Made by a program: the position numbers and the translations under genes. The notes below the pieces were generated by a model. The model did not search any database. It was not told where the DNA came from and worked only from the letters and a program-made list of their open reading frames with translations. From an uncultured Prevotella sp. (lineage in GTDB: Bacteria; Bacteroidota; Bacteroidia; Bacteroidales; Bacteroidaceae), in NCBI GenBank assembly GCA_945637645.1, contig CALZDK010000035.1, positions 1-12,823 of the forward strand: a stretch of DNA of 12,823 nucleotides, written 5' to 3'. This document shows positions 6,882 through 12,823 of the stretch, one piece after another. The stretch's first letter is position 1. The number at the start of each line of letters is the position of its first letter.

Positions 6882-8690
6882 TTACTGTTGTTCTTGTTGT
6901 TTCACGGGTTCTTGTTCAGGTATTCTCACAGTCGGCTTTCCTGCCTTTCCTGGTGTTACGTGTCCCTTAATGTCCTTCATTCGTGGTGACTCGAAAGAAC
7001 TGGTGACTTCCAAACCTTCAATCTTAGCCACCTTCACTGTTGCTTTTCCTCTTACGATGTTGTCGCCGTCGATTTCGGTGTTTCCTCTCAGACAGTTTGA
7101 GTTTCCTCCAATGAATGCACTATCCTGGAACAGCGTAACAACCGCCTTGCCTTCGTTCTGCTGCATTTCCACAGCATCCTTTGCTATTGAGCTTATCTTG
7201 CTGGATGTAGTCTGAACGAGTTTGCTCTTGTTGTTCTTGTCTGCTCCGCCGATGAACATCTTGTCGCTCACGAGCACCATCTGGCTGCCTTCGGCAAGGG
7301 CTTTGTCTTTGCGACTGTCCTTGTCAACGTCCATTGATTCAACCTTTACGTCTTTTGCGTTCAGAGCTATCGACCCAGTAGATTTTCCGTCTGTCTCTGT
7401 TGCCTCGGCTTTTATTGTCCTTGCCCTCATGCTTATTGTTCCCTCGGCAGCGAGAGCCTTTTCTGTTGGGTCGGCGTTGGCTTCCTTCACTTCCCTGTCT
7501 ATTGCCTCCACGACGACGTTTTTCGATTGTATGGTCACGTTGCCTTCCACGCTGATGTCGCCTTTGGTGTGTTCGTCGTTGGTGGGTTTGAAGTTAGCGG
7601 TTGAGATATTTATGTCGTGGGCATTAAGCGTGAAGTTGCCTTTCTCCAGGAGATTGTCCTTTCCGTCTTTGGCAGCTATTGTCACATGAGGCATTTCAAC
7701 ATGAAGTCCTGCTTCGGGGTTAACTCTCACGTTTCCGTCGCCATCGGTGCCCTTTATGGAAACAGATTCCGACTGTATTGAGACTCTTGCGTTGACTGGT
7801 TTGTCGGCGTTCTCCTTGAATGCGTCTTTCTTTGCCTCAAGGTCTTCCTTTATTTTGTTGAGGTCTTTCACGCAGCGTTTCACCTCCGCTTGGTCGGAAA
7901 TCAGTGAGACGTAGGAGTTGAGACAAGCCACGAGAGCCTCCGACTGCTTCTTGAACGAGCGTTGTATATCCCTTATCTCCACATGGTTATTTCTTGAGTC
8001 TTCCTCGGTGGAGGAGAGGGAATATTGGTTGTCGAGGGTTTCCGTAATCTTGTTGAATATATTCTTCAGTTTGTCTGCCGTGGCTCCTATCTGTGTCTGC
8101 AGATTAGTGTCGCTTGTCTGCAGTTGTGTCAGTCGCGTCTCAATGGCTTCCTTCTTCGTCTTGTAAGAAGGTGTTGCGTTAATGCCAATGGTGCTGTCGG
8201 AGGTGAGATTTATGCCAGGTAGCGAGCTTATGCCTGAGGCGAATGTTCCCTTGTCGGAGTCGGCTCTCATGCAGATGTTATTTGCCTGGAACAGGAGCTG
8301 CGAGGTGCTGCAGACGAGCGACTCTTTTCCGTCCATTCCAGGGTCCACGGCAATGTTCTCTATTGTTGCTGCGCGGTTGCTTATTGTTCCTCCCGATCCG
8401 CTGTCGTCGCCCACGCCCTCAAGCCTTATGTTCGTTCCGCGCAGGATTATTTCCGAACCGCCTTGGAACATTGTCCCGCTGGCATCGACGTTGCCTATGA
8501 TGATTCTCGGTGAGGAGAGAATCATTGTGTTGTCGTCGCGCACGAACTTTATGCCTTTTGTCATTTCGGCTATTTGGTTTTTCAGTTCCTGCACTTCGCG
8601 CTTGCTGTTGTGTATCTCTGTCAGTTCCTTGCTCACACACTGCTTGAAGTCGTCGAGCGTGTTTTGCAGGTCGTCTAATATATATCCCAT
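6882..8690 (-). CDS. Coiled-coil and beta-repeat needle-like protein (second spike component)
   Basis: This 602-aa protein has no family I can name, but its architecture is clear. Residues 5-48 form a predicted coiled coil (heptads from LDDLQNTLDDFKQ onward). Residues 50-172 are short alternating strands (IILRGTNIRLEG, INLTSDSTIGI). Residues 176-296 are helical, with a likely second coiled coil. Residues 300-565 are a long run of strand repeats (VSIQSESVSIKG, GDISVEGNVTIQSKNVVVEA, GSIALNAKDVKVESM), and 570-602 is a Pro/Gln-rich polar tail. The strand pattern resembles the gp5-type needle in the upstream VgrG (GDVKIEGKNVTIEAG), which suggests a trimeric beta-helix or fibre. There is no signal peptide. 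An AAGGA lies 9 bases before the ATG, within the 18-base gap after the VgrG gene. I infer a needle extension between VgrG and the DUF4280 tip. A tail-fibre-like effector carrier is the alternative. Confidence 0.88.
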   Translation of the reverse strand: MGYILDDLQNTLDDFKQCVSKELTEIHNSKREVQELKNQIAEMTKGIKFVRDDNTMILSSPRIIIGNVDASGTMFQGGSEIILRGTNIRLEGVGDDSGSGGTISNRAATIENIAVDPGMDGKESLVCSTSQLLFQANNICMRADSDKGTFASGISSLPGINLTSDSTIGINATPSYKTKKEAIETRLTQLQTSDTNLQTQIGATADKLKNIFNKITETLDNQYSLSSTEEDSRNNHVEIRDIQRSFKKQSEALVACLNSYVSLISDQAEVKRCVKDLNKIKEDLEAKKDAFKENADKPVNARVSIQSESVSIKGTDGDGNVRVNPEAGLHVEMPHVTIAAKDGKDNLLEKGNFTLNAHDINISTANFKPTNDEHTKGDISVEGNVTIQSKNVVVEAIDREVKEANADPTEKALAAEGTISMRARTIKAEATETDGKSTGSIALNAKDVKVESMDVDKDSRKDKALAEGSQMVLVSDKMFIGGADKNNKSKLVQTTSSKISSIAKDAVEMQQNEGKAVVTLFQDSAFIGGNSNCLRGNTEIDGDNIVRGKATVKVAKIEGLEVTSSFESPRMKDIKGHVTPGKAGKPTVRIPEQEPVKQQEQQ

Positions 8691-8699
8691 TGTTGTTGT

Positions 8700-8704
8700 T
8701 CCTT
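8700..8704 (-). promoter_or_regulatory. Shine-Dalgarno-like site for the 602-aa gene
   Basis: On the minus strand AAGGA (within AGAAAGGA) sits 9 bases before the ATG at 8690 and directly after the VgrG stop codon. It supports this start. Such sites are uncommon in Bacteroidota, and the other genes of the operon show none. Confidence 0.45.
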
Positions 8705-8708
8705 TCTG

Positions 8709-11700
8709 TTATGTTATTACAAGTGGTTCTGTAGCCTTGAAGAGTGAGCTGAGGTATTCTTTCACTGCCTGTAGGTCGGGATTTCGCATTGCCTCAAATC
8801 CTGCAGAGTCGTCGTCGAGCTTGTAGGTGAATCCCTTGTTGTTGGAGAGAAGGATATTGCCAGCTCCGGTGTATTCGGAGAAAGCACGAGGTCCTGCCGC
8901 GCCTTTCCAGTTGAGAAGTCCCTCAACACCAGGTATGCTCCACGAGTCACTGCCGTCTACAACCACTCCAAACTCCGATGCGAGTGGTCCGAGAAGGCTT
9001 GTCACCAGCTCGTCCTTCATCATTTTTTTCTCGTCGGCAGCCAGCTCGTCGGCGGTGCTCTTGTGTGGCACGATGCTTTCCACTACTTTCTGCCACTGCT
9101 CGTCGTCGATGTTGTCACAAGTGGCAGGTGTGTCGAGTGCGCTTCCTTGTGCTATGTCGTACACACTTGCTCCCTTGAAGCCGTTTATCACTCCGCACAT
9201 TATCTGACGCATCACCTTCTTGGTTGTTTCAGGCGAAATTTTCAGTCGTTGGTCACCTAACTCAATAAGTTTGTTGAGTGTTCCGTCATACACTTCGCTC
9301 GTAGCCTTTTTTATGTCGGGCACTTGATTCTCGGCAGGAGCTACAAATCCGATGTCTTTGTAAGGTCCTCTTTCCCAGTGTTGCCTTATTTTGTTGTAGA
9401 GCGACTTTGTGTCAGAGTAGTTACTCTTGAAAACCTTCACCGATTCTGCCAATATGTTGTAAGCCTCGATAAATTCGAGTATCATCTTCTCATCTTTGTT
9501 CGCAAATGGGTTGATAATGAGGTTTCGGTTGTTTTCGTTGAGCATGTCCTTGGCATATTTCACCTTCAGCTTTTCGTCCCAAGCCATTGTGATGAACTTT
9601 TGCGCAGTTGGCTGGGTGAAATTGTTGTCGGTTGAATATTTGCTGTTAAGAATACGCACAGCTCTCATTCCCTTGAATGTCTCTGCCTTTTTCAGGCATG
9701 CTTTGGAGAGAGCGTGAATGTGGTTTATTCCCTTGCTCAGGTTGAAGTAGAAGGTGTTCACCTCTTGCTTCACCTCCCGTAGCAGGGCGATGATGGCAAA
9801 GCCCTTGTTGTTGAAATACTTCTGTTTCTGCGCCGCTTCTCCTCCCTTCAATATGTTGATGTTCTTAGGGTTCCAGCCGTTTGGCTCAATGGATGTTCCC
9901 GATTTAGAGAGCAGCGAAGTGGGCAGCCAAGCCTTGCCAAGACCTGCCACCACCACAACGTTGCGCTTCGACTGTATGGTGAGTGTTCCCTCCACGGGTC
10001 GCATTATTATCTCCCAGCAGGAGCGAATGAAGGTGAGGTCGGTGAAGTGTTTTGCCTCGTCCCACATTTTCTTAAGGTTCGGGTTCAGCTTTTCTATTCC
10101 CGCTTCTACTCCAGCCACTGCCGATGCGCCCACAATGCCGAGCAAGGTGGAGCTTATGGTGCCGAAGTAAGTCTTGGGCTTGTCAACGATGTTTGTGCCA
10201 CTCTTCAGTGTGAGGTTGTTGCCTGCCTCTATGGTCACGTTCTTTCCCTCTATCTTCACGTCGCCGTTGGGTGCTGTAATCTTTATGCCGGTGAAGGCGT
10301 TGACCTCCACTTTGCCGAATGGGCTACTGATGTTGATGGAACGTTTAGAAGAGGAGAGGTTCACCTCATACATTCCGTTGGCGTCTTTCAGCACCATTCC
10401 GCCGTTGAGCGGGTTAGACATCATGGTGTTCATGGTGCTCAGCGAGTCGTTGGCTTGTCTGTTCTTGGCTTCCAGAAGGTCTTTCTTTGCCTGTTCCCAC
10501 GCGTTTCTCTTTTCGAGGCTTTTCTGGTCCTTGCCATACTCTTTCTCGGCTTCTGTGACAGCTTTTTCATATTTTTTTATCTCGGCTTTGTCCTTGTTGC
10601 CCTTGCTCCACTGTCGTCCTATGTCCGCAATGTTCCACGCAGCGGCGAGCGGCGGGATGAGAAAGTTGAGAAACGACTTTGGAGTGCTGTCGGTAAAGGT
10701 TATTCCGTGGCCGTTTTCCGACGTTATTGAGCGCGAGGTGTATTTGTAGTTGATGCGGTTGTCGGCGATGGTGTTGCCCTTATTTGGATAGCGCTCCGAG
10801 GTGTAGAGGAATCCCGAGACGTAAGGTCGCTCAATGTTGTTGTCGGCATAGTTTATCATCACATGGTCGCCAACGGCGGGAGTCATCATCATTCCTCCAC
10901 CGCCAACGGTGAACGGCACTACGACGCGAATCCAGGGCGAGAGGGTGTCGGTGGCTTTCTGCCAAAGGTATCTCACTCTCACGCGTCCAATCTGCAGAGG
11001 GTCTTTTGTCTCCACCACTATGGCTTCCTGACCCGACGACTGCAGCGTGTGGGGAATGTTGAGATGTGGTGGAAGTATTCTTACAGTGGCATTGTCGTCG
11101 AGTTTTATTCCCTTCATTTCCGAGGCTTGCAGCACAGGCACTGCCTCAATGTGGTGTGAACTGTTGAAAGTGCTTGTAGTGCCTTCCACGGAACTGCTTA
11201 TGGAGCCGTGAAGTCGGGTTACGATGTATCCTGGCGCAAGCCCGTTGTTGAGATTCAGGGCGTCGCCAAGCAGGAGGTGAGGAATCTTGTCGCCGTAGTC
11301 GATGCAAACGGTTCCACGTTCCACTATTTTCTCCAATCGTTCAATCTCAGCGTAGAACTTGTTGAGGAATTTTTCGCCTGTAGTGTCCTTGATGGTCACC
11401 TTTACCTGATCGTCAATCCATATCGATCTGTCGATGCCCACGTCTTCAGCATAGTTCAGTTTCATGCTGTCGAAGGCAGTCTCCGATTCAGTGGGGGAAA
11501 TGATTCTCATTGCCAGTTCCTTTCCTATAGGCACTGCCAATCCCTTTGCCACGTCGGCAACGCTCTTGGCTGTGGAGATAGTGTTGCCGATGTTGGTATA
11601 TGCAAGGTCGGACATCCACGGCGAGCGGTCGGTGATGTAGTCGTTTGCCTTTGTGACACGATGCATCTGCTCGTCGTCAACATATCCTGGTACGAACATC

Positions 11701-12776
11701 GTGTCGGTGGTGGTGTTGGGCCCTTCTTCGCTCTTTCCCACCTTGGTGTAGTCGCGCTCGAAACAATCCACGCTGATGCCTATGCTGTCCTCGTTGTTCA
11801 CGTCGGCATAGGATATTATGTAGTTCTCGCCTTCCAGTGTCTTGCTCTCGTCGAGTACACCATTCTTAAGTCCGAGGCAGAGTTTTCCGTTCTCATGGTA
11901 GAGATACTCTCCACAGCGTATGGAAACGCGTCGCAGGAAGTCGTAGAAAGTCTCGTTGTACTGCACGAGATATGCCTGTGGCAGTTCCCTTAGTGTGGTG
12001 TCATTTTCTCTGCTCTTTCCGTTGTCGTTGAGGAACTGGAGTCTGTCGGGCGAGCAATTAATATCCTTATCCAAAAAATGGAACTTGTTGCGCGCCTCGA
12101 AGTTGAGTATCTCCTCGCCAAACTGCAGGCCGCCATACACCTTGCTGTATTTGTTGATGGTCATTGCCTTGTCAGGGCTGTAGCACTTCAGGTTTACATA
12201 TATTGTAGTGCCTTTTTGCCAGAGATTGTAGCTGCACACCACATATCTCACCGCTATGTTTTGCAGCAGGTACAAACGTTCGGGCGGAGTGATTGTGTGG
12301 TTGCCGGCGTCTAACAAACCAATCAAGCTGACTGTGGCAGGGCTTGTCTTGTCGGATGAATTGAAAAAGCATTGCCTTATTGCCTCCATATAGACATTGC
12401 CCTGAAAAGCCGACTTGCTCTTTGCCTTTACAGAAAGCGTCACGGTGAGCTCTCCAGGTTGGAAAACCTTCTTGTCGTAGGCTACAGCTGTTACTTTGAA
12501 GTCGAGAACGCTTTCCGTGTCGTTCTCGTTATCTCGGTATTCAATGCAACACTCCTCGCTGCCTATTACGAGGAGCGAGTTTTTCTCCTTTGACAGATTG
12601 CTTCCGCCATAGGAAGGAACAAGAACAGGGTTTCCGTTAGTGTCAACCACGGCTTTCCCCATGTTGTCTGTGTATGCGCAAGTGGCAAACGATGTGTCGT
12701 CGCTGATTTCGTTAAGCAGGCTTGTAATGCTTGCTTTGTTGTAAACGTAGTCAGTTAGGATAATGATGTTGTGCAT
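8709..12776 (-). CDS. vgrG: VgrG-like (gp27/gp5) spike protein with very large C-terminal extension
   Basis: VgrG trimers form the puncturing hub of T6SS and related contractile machines. Residues 1-570 are the gp27-like base: CYSPDKAMTINKYSKVYGG (198-216) and VQYNETFYDFLRRVS (271-285) with GEYLYHENGKLCLG are standard VgrG motifs. The gp5 OB-fold spans about 580-660 (IGRVRVRYLW, SPWIRVVVPF, PAVGDHVMINYADN, RPYVSGFLY). A charged helical insert follows (about 700-785), then needle strands (793-863, GDVKIEGKNVTIEAGNNLTL). After a Gly/Ala-rich hydrophobic stretch (872-893), one more strand pair occurs (929-946). The rest, to 1355, is mostly helical and unrecognised. Usual VgrGs are about 600-700 aa, so this protein is about twice the normal size. 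I start at the ATG 12776; an in-frame TTG at 12806 lies in the -7 box. It is the first gene of the operon and the VgrG identity is strong. Any enzymatic role of the extension is unknown. Confidence 0.92.
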   Translation of the reverse strand: MHNIIILTDYVYNKASITSLLNEISDDTSFATCAYTDNMGKAVVDTNGNPVLVPSYGGSNLSKEKNSLLVIGSEECCIEYRDNENDTESVLDFKVTAVAYDKKVFQPGELTVTLSVKAKSKSAFQGNVYMEAIRQCFFNSSDKTSPATVSLIGLLDAGNHTITPPERLYLLQNIAVRYVVCSYNLWQKGTTIYVNLKCYSPDKAMTINKYSKVYGGLQFGEEILNFEARNKFHFLDKDINCSPDRLQFLNDNGKSRENDTTLRELPQAYLVQYNETFYDFLRRVSIRCGEYLYHENGKLCLGLKNGVLDESKTLEGENYIISYADVNNEDSIGISVDCFERDYTKVGKSEEGPNTTTDTMFVPGYVDDEQMHRVTKANDYITDRSPWMSDLAYTNIGNTISTAKSVADVAKGLAVPIGKELAMRIISPTESETAFDSMKLNYAEDVGIDRSIWIDDQVKVTIKDTTGEKFLNKFYAEIERLEKIVERGTVCIDYGDKIPHLLLGDALNLNNGLAPGYIVTRLHGSISSSVEGTTSTFNSSHHIEAVPVLQASEMKGIKLDDNATVRILPPHLNIPHTLQSSGQEAIVVETKDPLQIGRVRVRYLWQKATDTLSPWIRVVVPFTVGGGGMMMTPAVGDHVMINYADNNIERPYVSGFLYTSERYPNKGNTIADNRINYKYTSRSITSENGHGITFTDSTPKSFLNFLIPPLAAAWNIADIGRQWSKGNKDKAEIKKYEKAVTEAEKEYGKDQKSLEKRNAWEQAKKDLLEAKNRQANDSLSTMNTMMSNPLNGGMVLKDANGMYEVNLSSSKRSINISSPFGKVEVNAFTGIKITAPNGDVKIEGKNVTIEAGNNLTLKSGTNIVDKPKTYFGTISSTLLGIVGASAVAGVEAGIEKLNPNLKKMWDEAKHFTDLTFIRSCWEIIMRPVEGTLTIQSKRNVVVVAGLGKAWLPTSLLSKSGTSIEPNGWNPKNINILKGGEAAQKQKYFNNKGFAIIALLREVKQEVNTFYFNLSKGINHIHALSKACLKKAETFKGMRAVRILNSKYSTDNNFTQPTAQKFITMAWDEKLKVKYAKDMLNENNRNLIINPFANKDEKMILEFIEAYNILAESVKVFKSNYSDTKSLYNKIRQHWERGPYKDIGFVAPAENQVPDIKKATSEVYDGTLNKLIELGDQRLKISPETTKKVMRQIMCGVINGFKGASVYDIAQGSALDTPATCDNIDDEQWQKVVESIVPHKSTADELAADEKKMMKDELVTSLLGPLASEFGVVVDGSDSWSIPGVEGLLNWKGAAGPRAFSEYTGAGNILLSNNKGFTYKLDDDSAGFEAMRNPDLQAVKEYLSSLFKATEPLVIT

Positions 12777-12803
12777 ATTTTTAGTTTCTACGATTTCATT
12801 TTG

Positions 12804-12811
12804 CAAAGTTA
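12804..12811 (-). promoter_or_regulatory. Putative promoter (-7 box) of the VgrG spike operon
   Basis: On the minus strand these bases read TAACTTTG, an exact match to the Bacteroidota -7 consensus, followed by CA. The expected start of transcription is near 12796-12800, giving an A-rich leader of about 20-24 bases before the ATG at 12776. The -33 TTTG would lie about 19-21 bases upstream, beyond the window end at 12823, so only half of the promoter can be checked here. Confidence 0.65.
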
Positions 12812-12823
12812 ATAATATTTTTT

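Noticed and set aside
8709..10180. A toxin or enzyme domain in the VgrG C-terminus
   Set aside because: I looked for lysozyme, amidase, lipase GXSXG, HNH, Rhs and ADP-ribosyltransferase-like motifs and saw none convincing. I leave it as unknown rather than naming a function.
7222..11993. Several plus-strand open frames of 126-261 codons opposite the spike genes
   Set aside because: They have low-complexity composition, no motifs and no promoters; they are antisense shadows of the large minus-strand genes.
12788..12799. Three-codon upstream open frame (ATG AAA TCG TAG, minus strand) in the vgrG leader
   Set aside because: It lies at or before the expected transcription start, so it is probably not translatable.

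Overview
The window looks like chromosome of a Bacteroidota member, most likely Prevotella-like. The evidence is the leuS, mutS and MATE protein sequences, three promoters with the Bacteroidota -7 box (TAnnTTTG), A/T-rich leaders mostly without Shine-Dalgarno sequences, and a contractile-injection spike operon of a kind seen in this phylum. The genus assignment is inference from remembered homologues. No database search was possible.

Layout. (1) 1-1676, minus strand: the N-terminal 558 codons of leucyl-tRNA synthetase (leuS), cut by the window edge before the KMSKS loop. (2) 1677-1850: a 174-base divergent intergenic region with a -7 box for leuS and a complete -33/-7 promoter for mutS. (3) 1851-5779, plus strand: mutS and a MATE-family efflux transporter. 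They overlap by 4 bases (TTGA) and probably form a translationally coupled operon. (4) 5780-5782: only three bases separate the convergent stop codons of the MATE gene and the last gene of the next operon. (5) 5783-12776, minus strand: a tight four-gene operon. In transcription order it encodes a very large VgrG-like spike protein (1355 aa), a 602-aa coiled-coil/beta-repeat protein, a 124-aa DUF4280 PAAR-like tip protein and a 233-aa acidic protein of unknown function. Gaps are 18, 4 and 18 bases. A -7 box for this operon lies at 12804-12811, and its -33 box would fall outside the window.

How the genes fit together. leuS and mutS are housekeeping (translation, DNA mismatch repair). The MATE gene would export drugs or metabolites by cation antiport. 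The four-gene operon reads as the puncturing tip of a contractile injection machine, either a type VI secretion system (T6SS) of the Bacteroidota type or a related apparatus. It has a gp27/gp5-like hub, a second long beta-structured part and a PAAR-like cap, followed by a candidate chaperone, adaptor or cargo. No sheath, tube, baseplate or ATPase gene is visible, so within this window the module is an orphan spike cassette. It is the most interesting part of the window. The VgrG has a C-terminal extension of about 490 residues that I do not recognise, and both large proteins have beta-strand needles interrupted by helical segments.

No RNA genes, CRISPR arrays, insertion sequences or attachment sites were found. 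No intergenic stretch exceeds 174 bases.
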